In this document: piece after piece, positions 1-6,325 of the stretch
Layout: each line of letters begins with the position of its first letter
Numbering within the stretch: the stretch's first letter is position 1
Assembly: GCA_027033525.1 (NCBI GenBank)
Contig: JALVLD010000161.1
Span: forward strand, 1-7,562
Direction: 5' to 3'
DNA length: 7,562 nucleotides
Source of the DNA: Candidatus Dojkabacteria bacterium
Lineage (GTDB): Bacteria; Patescibacteriota; Dojkabacteria; GCA-002793355
Made by a program: the position numbers and the translations under genes
The notes under the pieces: generated by a model
Database searches by the model: none
What the model was told of the DNA's origin: nothing
The model's input: the letters and a program-made list of their open reading frames with translations, nothing else

Positions 1-471
1 TTAGTTAAACGTGCAAAGTCTATAACAATACTTGATATCGGGACAGGAAGTGGCAACATAATTATAAGCATAGCCAAGCTTATTGCCCCTTTATATTTAA
101 AAAACCACCAAGTACGACTTGTTGCCACAGATAGCTCACGATGTGCATTACAAATCGCAAGAAAGAATGCTTATACTCACAAGGTTCACAATTACGTACA
201 TTTCTTACACGCTAATCCAAATAGTTCGCCTCCAATTCCTCAAGCTGCCCTCCACTCCAACGTCTTGTTTATTATCACCAATCCACCTTATATACCTCAG
301 CGGGTATATAACAAGCTGCCTTGCGATGTCAAACAACAGCCTACTAATTCTCTTATAGATAATTACTTATCATTAAGTATTGAAAAGCAGGCTTACAAAC
401 TAGTCCAAACAAACCAAATACCAAGAATTATCCTATACAACGAAGGAGTACTTTTTAATTTAGTGTCCTAA
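1..471 (+). CDS. PrmC/HemK-like N5-glutamine methyltransferase, 5'-truncated by the window
   Basis: The reading frame is open from the first base to TAA at 469-471, giving 156 residues; the N-terminus lies outside the window. Residues 9-25 form a class I SAM-binding motif (ILDIGTGSGNIIISIA). Residues 95-98 are NPPY, followed by IPQ, the signature of PrmC/HemK enzymes that methylate the Gln of the GGQ motif in peptide-chain release factors. Only about 58 residues follow NPPY, where I expect roughly 80-90 in the family. A sequence like the usual EP..AL stretch may survive as QQPTNSLID, but the Gly-rich and final strand region is not recognisable. The gene may therefore be a shortened, divergent or decaying copy, or a related NPPY methyltransferase with a different substrate. 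It is the only plus-strand gene here and converges on the HtrA gene with a 12-bp overlap. The family call is firm and the exact substrate is inferred. Confidence 0.75.
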   Translation, partial: LVKRAKSITILDIGTGSGNIIISIAKLIAPLYLKNHQVRLVATDSSRCALQIARKNAYTHKVHNYVHFLHANPNSSPPIPQAALHSNVLFIITNPPYIPQRVYNKLPCDVKQQPTNSLIDNYLSLSIEKQAYKLVQTNQIPRIILYNEGVLFNLVS

Positions 472-1752
472 TACTTCGTACCTATCTGCAATTGTAACTT
501 CTAGTTCCTTATATGAATATGTGCCGTTGGGTTTACGCCTTGCAATCTTGATTTTTATTTTGTCACCTACCGAGTGCTTATATAATAAAGCAGCCAAATT
601 CGAATTTATTTCTTCGCCATCTATTGCAACAATAATATCCCTAGGCCGAATGCCGGCTTTCGCAGCTGGAGAATCAGGCACAACTCTAGTAACAAAAGCC
701 CCAGGGACTAAATCAGCTACCTGGGCGTCAATAGGCGACACATACACATAAGCTATACCTAAAAATGGCTGAGGTAATCTATTGTACTTTCTATATTCTG
801 CTAAACGTTGTTTTACTAAATTAATGGGAAGTGCAAACGAAATATTGTCTGCCCCACTAGTTTTAGCGAAATTAACCCCTATTACTTCGCCCCCTAAATT
901 TAACAATGGCCCACCCGAATTCCCCGGGTTAATAGCAGCATCAGTTTGAATAACATTTTCATACTTTTTCACAATACCTAAAAATGAACTCCCAACCTCT
1001 ACTGTACGCCCTAAACCACTTATAACTCCAACAGTTACACTCCCCGGGAACTCTCCTAGCGGAGTCCCGATTGCTATAACGGTTTGCCCTGCAAGCAATT
1101 TGCTAGAATCCCCCAATGGAAGAGAAACTAAATTACCCTCTTTTGCATCTATAAACACAAAGGCAATATCATTTATAGGATCTCTTACGATTTTTTTTAC
1201 TGGATAACTTTTATTATCCCACGTGATAACTGTATACATTACATTTTCATGCGAAACAACATGGCGGTTTGTAACAATAAGCCCATTTTTATCTATAACA
1301 AAGCCAGTACCAATCTTGCTATTAATTTCAACTGGCCCTTGCCCTTGCTTAAATTCATAATCTGAGATTGCTATACTTACTACTCCTTTACGTGCTTGCT
1401 TTACAATCTTCGGAATAATTTCACGAGATGCGTCATAAGCTTCTGTATTTTGCTTAAGTAACTGAGGATTGGCTTTTTTATTTTGGGATTTTCCCCCACG
1501 TTTAAATGAAAAGCTGGGGATGTGCCAATTTTTTACAATATTTGAATATGTAGTTTTCACAAAATCTAAGGTTATGTCTAACTGCTGTTGCCCAAAGTAT
1601 ACACCGGCGATAAAAATCCCTAATGCCCCCAAAATTACCAAAAATGTTTTAATTTTGTTATTACCTTTTGGCCTACTCTCCACCTTAGACGAAATAGAGT
1701 TTTGCATTTTCTTAGAAGGGGTTGTATTTATTTTTTTCTTTTTGGTTGCCAT
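460..1752 (-). CDS. Membrane-anchored HtrA/Deg-type serine protease with one PDZ domain
   Basis: A 430-aa protease of the S1C (HtrA/DegP/DegS) family, expected to cut misfolded or signalling proteins outside the membrane. Residues 1-34 are very basic (MATKKKK), and 35-54 form one hydrophobic segment without a signal cleavage motif, so it is probably an N-terminal anchor. A low-complexity basic linker follows to about 105. The trypsin-like domain spans about 122-314 with the full triad: His164 in TNRHVV, Asp195 in NDIAF and Ser279 in GNSGGP. A single PDZ domain covers about 329-424 (FLGIAY, then SPAAKAGIRPRDIIVAIDG). One PDZ and a membrane anchor resemble DegS or Gram-positive HtrA more than the two-PDZ DegP. 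I chose the ATG at 1752; a TTG at 1770 would add six residues but lies next to a likely -10 element. rplI ends 31 bp upstream. The 3' end overlaps the convergent methyltransferase gene by 12 bp. Confidence 0.93.
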   Translation of the reverse strand: MATKKKKINTTPSKKMQNSISSKVESRPKGNNKIKTFLVILGALGIFIAGVYFGQQQLDITLDFVKTTYSNIVKNWHIPSFSFKRGGKSQNKKANPQLLKQNTEAYDASREIIPKIVKQARKGVVSIAISDYEFKQGQGPVEINSKIGTGFVIDKNGLIVTNRHVVSHENVMYTVITWDNKSYPVKKIVRDPINDIAFVFIDAKEGNLVSLPLGDSSKLLAGQTVIAIGTPLGEFPGSVTVGVISGLGRTVEVGSSFLGIVKKYENVIQTDAAINPGNSGGPLLNLGGEVIGVNFAKTSGADNISFALPINLVKQRLAEYRKYNRLPQPFLGIAYVYVSPIDAQVADLVPGAFVTRVVPDSPAAKAGIRPRDIIVAIDGEEINSNLAALLYKHSVGDKIKIKIARRKPNGTYSYKELEVTIADRYEVLGH

Positions 1753-1758
1753 ATAAAT

Positions 1759-1764
1759 ATAATA
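1759..1764 (-). promoter_or_regulatory. Possible extended -10 element for the HtrA gene
   Basis: On the minus strand TGC is followed directly by TATTAT, and six bases later comes the ATG at 1752. If used, transcription would start almost at the start codon and give a leaderless message. A second box, TATAAT at 1772-1777, would give a leader of about 12 nt. No convincing -35 hexamer is visible for either, and the region is only a 31-bp AT-rich gap after rplI, so chance matches are likely. Confidence 0.3.
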
Positions 1765-1783
1765 GCACAAAATTATAACTTTA

Positions 1784-2305
1784 CTACGCAGCCTTTAAAT
1801 GCGCCTTACTAATAGATACTATATCTACAAAAATAGGTACAACCTCCTTTACTTCTTTGTCTCCAAATTTCGCGTTGATCTTGACATCAAATGCATATTT
1901 GCCGACATATTCAATCTTATCTGGCATATCTATTTTTATTTCCCTAGGATTAAGTGTTCTTAATTGAGGTATCTTTGCAAGCAAGGCTTGTTTTATTTTA
2001 TCGCTACTAATACTACCGTACACCTTGCCGCCACTCGAAGTTTTAACTTCAATTTTAATCGGATTTTTAACAAGCTTTTTTTGAATAAACTGTTTTATAT
2101 TTTGCAACATACGCATCCTTAATTCTAGCTCTTCTTGTTTTTTTGCCTTTAGGGTAGCATAGCGAACTTTATCTTCTTTGGTTGCAATTCGAGCTAGGTT
2201 TTTAGGAATTAAGTAATTTACAGCATAGCCCTTTTTAACTTTTAAAATATCTCCTATCTGCCCTAAACCCCTCACATTTTTAAGTAATACTACTTCTATT
2301 TGCAT
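1784..2305 (-). CDS. rplI: 50S ribosomal protein bL9
   Basis: 173 residues. L9 bridges the L1-stalk base of the large subunit and neighbouring ribosomes and helps maintain reading frame. The N-terminal RNA-binding domain is clear: VVLLKNVRGLGQIGDILKVK, then GYAVNYLIPKNLA, which matches the family signature closely. A charged connecting helix runs from about 44 to 78. The C-terminal domain is recognisable from GGKVYGSISSDKIKQAL at 92-108. The protein is about 25 residues longer than the usual ~148, mainly in the C-terminal domain and tail. The ATG at 2305 gives the expected N-terminus starting just before the signature. It sits 71 bp after the S41 protease gene and 31 bp before the HtrA gene, and has its own promoter-like element. 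In many bacteria rplI lies with rpsF, ssb and rpsR; here five kilobases contain both, but three other genes separate them. Confidence 0.96.
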   Translation of the reverse strand: MQIEVVLLKNVRGLGQIGDILKVKKGYAVNYLIPKNLARIATKEDKVRYATLKAKKQEELELRMRMLQNIKQFIQKKLVKNPIKIEVKTSSGGKVYGSISSDKIKQALLAKIPQLRTLNPREIKIDMPDKIEYVGKYAFDVKINAKFGDKEVKEVVPIFVDIVSISKAHLKAA

Positions 2306-2334
2306 AAACCATACTCTAAACTTAGTTCAATGGT

Positions 2335-2358
2335 ATTATAGCATGCAACCCCCATGCT
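2335..2358 (-). promoter_or_regulatory. Extended -10 promoter of rplI overlapped by a palindrome
   Basis: The minus strand reads TGC then TATAAT (-10 at 2335-2340), an extended -10 element, about 29 bp before the rplI ATG. This predicts a leader of about 22 nt. No good -35 hexamer is present at 16-18 bp. The first base of the -10 box is also the end of a perfect inverted repeat, AGCATG, 7 bases, CATGCT (2340-2358), in the spacer. That position would suit an operator, though a six-base palindrome can occur by chance. Confidence 0.5.
2340..2358. repeat. 6-bp perfect inverted repeat with 7-bp spacer in the rplI promoter
   Basis: Arms are AGCATG at 2340-2345 and CATGCT at 2353-2358, separated by seven bases. 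The element lies in the 71-bp gap between the S41 protease gene and rplI and abuts the -10 box. No T-tract follows it in either direction, so it does not look like a terminator. A dimeric repressor or activator site is possible but unproven. Confidence 0.4.
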
Positions 2359-2376
2359 AGATTTTAAAAAGCTCGT

Positions 2377-3651
2377 CTATTTAAGCTTGGCTTGTAAATA
2401 CTGTATAGCGGCTTCAAGTTGGGTATCAATTTGTTGCTCTTCCCACTTTTTTTGATCGAACCTAACTTCCTTGTTTGGCACGATCGGGTTATCGTGGTTT
2501 AACCATTTTTTATTAGGCAACAACCATTTATAAACAGTTACATGCAAAGAAGAACCGTCAAATTTATCAAAATTTAAAACTGTTTGAACTGTCCCCTTGC
2601 CATATGTTTTTTCGCCAATAACATAAGCACGCTTATAAAACTGCATCGCACCAGAAAATATTTCTGCAGCCGAAGCTGTACCGCCATTTACTAACAACAC
2701 AATAGGCGCACTCCCAGGAAACTTAGGCGTGCGCGTAGTCTTATAAACTCTAACGATTCCAGAACGGTCAGCTTGATACGCCACGGGTTTACCCATAGAT
2801 ATAAAATCGCCTAACATATATACGGCAGCGTCAAAATAACCGCCTGGATTATCGCGCAAATCTACGATTAACCCCTTGGTTTTACCCGCTTTGATATCTA
2901 CCAAAACCTTAGTAAGCAAACTATCCCACTTATCAATCCACGCACCTAAAGTGGGCTCAGTAAATCTACTTACACGAATAATATCTATATTATCCTTCCG
3001 TTCTACGAAACGCATACTGGGGGCAGAAATTTTGCCTCTTGTAACCTCTATTACCTGCCTTTTCCCATGTCGTACTATGGTTAATTTTACCTTTGTGCCA
3101 GCCTTCCCACGAATTAACGAGGCCACCTTCCCTAAAACCATTCCAGACACATCTTTACCGTCAACTGCAACTATAAAATCTCCTGACCTTATCCCCGCCT
3201 TATATGCTGGTGCCCCTTCAAATGCAGTAACAACGTGGGGAATATTTTGAACCAAATCCAAAAGAATCCCGACTCCCTCATACTCAGCACCTAAGGATCT
3301 TTGAAAATCCTTAGTTTCGTCTGGATCCAAAAACATTGTAGCTGGATCTCCCAATGCAGCGACCATTCCCTTAATGCTTCCATAATACATCTTCTTCGCG
3401 TTTAATTTTTGGGGATCAACATATTTTGATTTTAGTTGACTGTATACCTGCCAATACAATGTAAAGTCGTAGTTTTCTAGAGAATCCTTTGCAAACTTTT
3501 TAGCGACTTGATTTGCTTTTAATTTTACGGTTTCAAAATGCCTACCTAACGCCAAGCCTATTACAAACACTGTAAGAAATAAAAGAACAGTAAACGGAGT
3601 TATACTAAGATGCGAGTTCTTGTTTTTAAATAATTTTTTATTTGTTGCCAT
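2377..3651 (-). CDS. C-terminal processing peptidase, S41 family (CtpA/CtpB/Prc type), membrane-anchored
   Basis: 424 residues from the ATG at 3651. S41 proteases cut exported proteins, often from their C-termini, using a Ser-Lys dyad. After a basic start (MATNKKLFKNKN), residues 16-35 form one transmembrane segment. An N-terminal helical region follows to about 115 (SKYVDPQKLN, then YGSIKGMVAALGDPATMFLDP). The PDZ domain covers about 123-205 (YEGVGILLD, GAPAYKAGIRSGDFIVAVDG). The catalytic domain has LRDNPGG (265-271), the nucleophile Ser327 in GGTASAAE, general base Lys352 and Gln356 in GKGTVQ. The 25-residue Ser-Lys spacing and the Lys+4 Gln match CtpB-type enzymes, so it should be active. 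An upstream ATG at 3666 would add five residues. Either start lies within the end of the preceding gene (14- or 29-bp overlap), implying translational coupling to the barrel-sandwich protein. Length and domain order are typical. Confidence 0.94.
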   Translation of the reverse strand: MATNKKLFKNKNSHLSITPFTVLLFLTVFVIGLALGRHFETVKLKANQVAKKFAKDSLENYDFTLYWQVYSQLKSKYVDPQKLNAKKMYYGSIKGMVAALGDPATMFLDPDETKDFQRSLGAEYEGVGILLDLVQNIPHVVTAFEGAPAYKAGIRSGDFIVAVDGKDVSGMVLGKVASLIRGKAGTKVKLTIVRHGKRQVIEVTRGKISAPSMRFVERKDNIDIIRVSRFTEPTLGAWIDKWDSLLTKVLVDIKAGKTKGLIVDLRDNPGGYFDAAVYMLGDFISMGKPVAYQADRSGIVRVYKTTRTPKFPGSAPIVLLVNGGTASAAEIFSGAMQFYKRAYVIGEKTYGKGTVQTVLNFDKFDGSSLHVTVYKWLLPNKKWLNHDNPIVPNKEVRFDQKKWEEQQIDTQLEAAIQYLQAKLK

Positions 3652-4549
3652 ATTTATAAATCTCATCTAAAGTAAGAATATATTTTTCTCCTTTGGTTTC
3701 GGCCAAGAAATAATTAGAATCTATTCCTCTTATTTTATCTATTTCCTTTGCCCAATACTCTATGCCTTTAAAAGCATACAAGGAAGTACTAGAAAATAGT
3801 ATATCACAATTAAACAGATATATGCTTTCACCTGCAAAATCTACCTCTACGTAGCCTTTATTCAATTCCCCAAAAATCTTAGAGTAATCGTGCCACAATT
3901 CTCCCCCTCCAAAACCAAATAACAAACCAACTGCAAAATCTGAATTGCGCTCTTTTAAAATTTTTGTATAGTCGGTCCAATCGATAAAGGGAGCAATGAT
4001 ACCACGAATTCCCTTTGCAACAAAAACTTTATACATATTATATGTAAGGGCGTGTCCCCAAAATACAAGGCCATAATCCTGGGCAAGCATTCTTGCGTGC
4101 TCAGGATTATATCTTTTCAGAAATACAAACTGACCTTTATAATACGATCCTTCTGCAATAAATAATGGAATCTTGCAATAATCTGCTTCTATAATTATCT
4201 CATTTCTACTTAATAATACTACCCGCCCTTTCACCGGTGATTTTATAGGGGCATTAGCCAAAACATCCACAACCTTTAAAAACTTCCCCTCCAAACGAAC
4301 TAGGCCATCATGCTTAGCAAAAACTGTTCGCTTTTCTACCCCATCTCTAAATTCCAACAACTTTTGCCCTTTTGTTATGAATACTCCACTATCCACATAA
4401 AGTGTATATTTTGTAGGTAAAATATATACTTCTAACGGTGTTTCTATTGTGCCCGTACCTAAAATAGTTCCCCTATCTACACTCTTGCCAAAACTAACAC
4501 TAGTTGCAAAATCATTAGGAATACTTACCGAGACCTTCTTATACTTCAT
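3638..4549 (-). CDS. Uncharacterised protein with N-terminal barrel-sandwich (biotinyl/lipoyl-like) repeats
   Basis: 303 residues, not recognised as a named family. Residues about 50-125 read as short beta strands with the spacing of a barrel-sandwich fold: YILPTKYTLYVDSGVFITKG, then KLLEF, KHDGLVRLEGKFLKV, and SPVKGRVVLLSRNEIII. There is no Met-Lys-Met or lipoyl-Lys site, so it is not an obvious carrier protein. The C-terminal half (about 150-300) looks alpha/beta, with AKGIRGIIAPFIDW (178-191), a Gly-rich turn FGFGGGEL (211-218) and predicted strands after it. No signal peptide or transmembrane segment is seen, so it is probably cytoplasmic. It starts 3 bp after the MutL-like gene and overlaps the S41 protease gene by 14 bp, which ties it tightly to both. 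My recollection is that MutL-like proteins of Chloroflexota and CPR bacteria have a comparable barrel-sandwich neighbour; this needs a profile search. Function unknown. Confidence 0.8.
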   Translation of the reverse strand: MKYKKVSVSIPNDFATSVSFGKSVDRGTILGTGTIETPLEVYILPTKYTLYVDSGVFITKGQKLLEFRDGVEKRTVFAKHDGLVRLEGKFLKVVDVLANAPIKSPVKGRVVLLSRNEIIIEADYCKIPLFIAEGSYYKGQFVFLKRYNPEHARMLAQDYGLVFWGHALTYNMYKVFVAKGIRGIIAPFIDWTDYTKILKERNSDFAVGLLFGFGGGELWHDYSKIFGELNKGYVEVDFAGESIYLFNCDILFSSTSLYAFKGIEYWAKEIDKIRGIDSNYFLAETKGEKYILTLDEIYKYGNK

Positions 4550-4552
4550 AAT

Positions 4553-5776
4553 TTATGTTTTATCAATATTAGCTAAAGACGCAAGCCACTTTTTAATATT
4601 CCTTCTATTATCAAGTATCTTTCGACCATATTTAACTGGCCTTTTACGTAAATCAATGGTTAATGTATTTACATGAATTTTATGATGAAATAATAACTGA
4701 TACTCATGCTCTGCTTCAAAACTAGTTACTTGAGAACCAAGCTCGAACCTATGTATCTCATCTTGTAGGCCAAGATATTTGGTTTTATCAACAAAAATTG
4801 TAGGCACCTGTTTATCTAGTTTCTTAACGGGGGTATAGATTAAATCCCAAGTATTAAATAGTATTTCTGTTGGTATAGAGTAACCATATAAATTTGCATA
4901 CAACCATGGCAACACACGCATTTTATCATCAAAATGGCATGCCCAAGTTCCCTTTATTCCTAAAATATCTAATACTAATAGCATAATTGAAACTTTATTC
5001 TGCAAAAAAGACAATAATTCTCCGGTTACAATCATGATTCCTCCGCTTACAGTAGGGATATCGATTTTATCTGTTATCTCTGCAACCAAATCAAAATAAA
5101 TAGCTCTATAAAAATCAATTACATCGAGATCTGAAGTCGTTGCAGGCATATAAAATAAATAATTCGCTAAAAGATTGTGCAACTTAGTACTTGGGGTGGT
5201 TGTGGTTATGAAATCTAGATAACCTAATTTCAAAACTCGTGCTAGCAATTCATTGATATTTGAAAACTTCACCTCTGCTTGCTTATATTCCCATTTTACC
5301 TGTGTACCGAATGCTTTAGGCGAAAACTCTACGACTCGGAAACTCATAAAGTTTAATTCAACAAACACCACTTTCTCTGCATGCAGCTCTAAAATCGGTG
5401 CAAACAACTTAGAGATCTCGGCCTGCTTTCCTTCTGTGAATAAAAGAGAAGGAAAATTTTGCTTGAACTGCCTATAAAATGGATTCTCTTGTTCGGTAGT
5501 GTGTACTATGTACTTATCTGCAACTGCAGGAATATTGCTAGGAAAATACTCAAAGGCTAATTGCTGATTTGCCTCATTTAGCAATGCTTCTTGCCATCCC
5601 CCGCCTTTATACCAATATGGAAACAAAAAATCCTTCCAAGGATAGCTAGTATGCCAATGCTTAGTGACATAACCTTTATCCTCAGAATGCTCTAAAGCAT
5701 TTATAAACAAGCCATTCCGTCCATAGCTTAATGCCAACATCCTAGAATTTTCCCCTAACTCGCTCTTGAGTACCAT
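4553..5776 (-). CDS. Divergent MutL/GlmL-like protein (ASKHA superfamily), function unknown
   Basis: 407 residues from the ATG at 5776. The C-terminal half resembles the MutL/GlmL family, ATPase-like proteins first linked to glutamate mutase. The segment SGGIMIVTGELLSFLQ (244-259), LLVLDILGIKGT (266-277) and MRVLPWLYANLYG (286-298) follows the family pattern of Gly-rich turn, LLDALQP.G strand and LP.LGALA. IHVNTLTIDLRKRPV (367-381) followed by NIKKWLASL resembles its GGALGVVIDARGRPL end. The N-terminal half is poorly conserved: the phosphate-binding DxGsT loop is not visible, and the second nucleotide strand may be KVVFVELNFMSFRVVEF (135-151) without its usual Asp/Gly. ATP binding is therefore doubtful. 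No glutamate mutase genes are here, so that substrate is unlikely. A TTG start at 5812 would lie inside the -35 box and is rejected. The family call rests on remembered patterns, not a search. Confidence 0.75.
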   Translation of the reverse strand: MVLKSELGENSRMLALSYGRNGLFINALEHSEDKGYVTKHWHTSYPWKDFLFPYWYKGGGWQEALLNEANQQLAFEYFPSNIPAVADKYIVHTTEQENPFYRQFKQNFPSLLFTEGKQAEISKLFAPILELHAEKVVFVELNFMSFRVVEFSPKAFGTQVKWEYKQAEVKFSNINELLARVLKLGYLDFITTTTPSTKLHNLLANYLFYMPATTSDLDVIDFYRAIYFDLVAEITDKIDIPTVSGGIMIVTGELLSFLQNKVSIMLLVLDILGIKGTWACHFDDKMRVLPWLYANLYGYSIPTEILFNTWDLIYTPVKKLDKQVPTIFVDKTKYLGLQDEIHRFELGSQVTSFEAEHEYQLLFHHKIHVNTLTIDLRKRPVKYGRKILDNRRNIKKWLASLANIDKT

Positions 5777-5783
5777 TATGTTG

Positions 5784-5812
5784 ATTATAAGGCACTCCAG
5801 ACATACAGTCAA
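5784..5812 (-). promoter_or_regulatory. Sigma70-type promoter of the MutL-like operon, probably leaderless
   Basis: The minus strand has TTGACT (5807-5812), a 17-bp spacer and a perfect TATAAT (5784-5789). The ATG at 5776 begins seven bases after the -10 box, exactly where transcription should start, so the mRNA is expected to begin at or one base before the start codon. No ribosome binding site is present between them. It follows the terminator of the rpsF-ssb-rpsR unit and so opens a new transcription unit. Confidence 0.85.
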
Positions 5813-5850
5813 AAATATGACGTACCCTCTTCACTCGTCCCACTACAGGG

Positions 5851-5898
5851 AAAGAAAAAGAAAGCTTGTGTGGGCGGCGGCCGAAGGCCGCCGCCCAC
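5851..5898 (-). terminator. Intrinsic terminator after rpsR
   Basis: A perfect 13-bp GC-rich stem (arms 5870-5882 and 5886-5898) closes a three-base loop, TTC on the minus strand. It is followed there, after a short spacer, by the pyrimidine run TTTCTTTTTCTTT at 5851-5863. It begins 17 bp after the rpsR stop and ends before the next promoter. The T-tract is interrupted and lies about six bases from the stem, so termination may be incomplete. The plus strand has no T-run after the stem, so it acts in the minus direction only. Confidence 0.8.
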
Positions 5899-5922
5899 CT
5901 ATTTACACACCTATTTACACAC
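5899..5922. repeat. 12-bp perfect tandem duplication at the rpsR stop
   Basis: CTATTTACACAC occurs twice, at 5899-5910 and 5911-5922, with no gap. The copy nearer rpsR contains its TAA stop; the second copy repeats it in the gap before the terminator stem. It looks like a recent slippage duplication that left the protein unchanged. Confidence 0.85.
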
Positions 5923-6286
5923 CGGTATTTACGTACGGTAACAACGCTACATACCTTGCCCTCTTGATGGCCCTTGTGACCACCCGCTGATGCTTGGCAC
6001 ACAACCCGGTCTTACTCCTTGCAATAATTTTGCCTCGCACAGACAAGAATTTCTTGAGCAACGCAATATTATAAAAATCAATCTCCTCCGGTGCTATACC
6101 CATTTCGCACAATGGACACACACCAACTACGATTTGTTTATTCCGGGCACTCTTGCGTGCCTCATCAGCGTCAGAACTTAAGGTTACAACACTTGTAATC
6201 TCCTTTACATCTTGCACAACCTTATTTGCATCTGCCTTAACATCATCTACTGGTTTTTGGGTCATGTCTTTTACTCTTTTTACCAT
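5915..6286 (-). CDS. rpsR: 30S ribosomal protein bS18 with N-terminal extension
   Basis: 123 residues, against about 75-85 in most bacteria. S18 pairs with S6 on the platform of the small subunit. The core is at 55-120: CPLC at 57-60, IDFYNIALLKKFLS, RGKIIARSKTGLCAKHQR and AIKRARYVALLPYV. Cys57, Cys60, Cys96 and His99 form a CxxC...CxxH set like the zinc-binding S18 variants. Residues 1-50 are an extra, charged and probably helical or disordered region (DDVKADANKVVQDVKEI). A start at Met8 (6265) is possible but would keep most of the extension, and no internal Met gives a standard-length protein. It lies 39 bp after ssb; no clear ribosome binding site precedes the ATG, although TATAAG sits seven bases upstream. 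It ends just before a strong terminator. Confidence 0.95.
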   Translation of the reverse strand: MVKRVKDMTQKPVDDVKADANKVVQDVKEITSVVTLSSDADEARKSARNKQIVVGVCPLCEMGIAPEEIDFYNIALLKKFLSVRGKIIARSKTGLCAKHQRVVTRAIKRARYVALLPYVNTGV

Positions 6287-6325
6287 AAAAACTCTTATAC
6301 TTTAACTTAGTTTTGCACCTTTTAA

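Noticed and set aside
119..358. Plus-strand open frame of 79 codons overlapping the methyltransferase
   Set aside because: The other frame carries the SAM-binding and NPPY motifs, so this one is an out-of-frame shadow.
2366..2388. Terminator-like AAGCT/AGCTT hairpin with T-run after the S41 protease gene
   Set aside because: Only five weak base pairs around a ten-base loop that contains the stop codon; too unstable to call.
2876..3250. Plus-strand open frame of 124 codons inside the S41 protease gene
   Set aside because: It is antisense to a well-conserved protease with intact motifs and has no promoter or family signature of its own.
5777..5812. TTG start at 5812 for the MutL-like protein
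   Set aside because: The codon lies within the TTGACT -35 box of a near-consensus promoter, so it would not be transcribed from it; the ATG at 5776 fits the predicted start.
5766..5990. Plus-strand open frame of 74 codons over the same terminator region
   Set aside because: It is antisense to rpsR and the hairpin; its IYTPIYTP repeat is only the 12-bp duplication read in that frame.
5742..6002. Minus-strand open frame of 86 codons across the rpsR terminator
   Set aside because: It overlaps rpsR, the hairpin and the promoter in another frame, and its translation is dominated by hairpin-derived Arg/Ala/Gly with no family resemblance.
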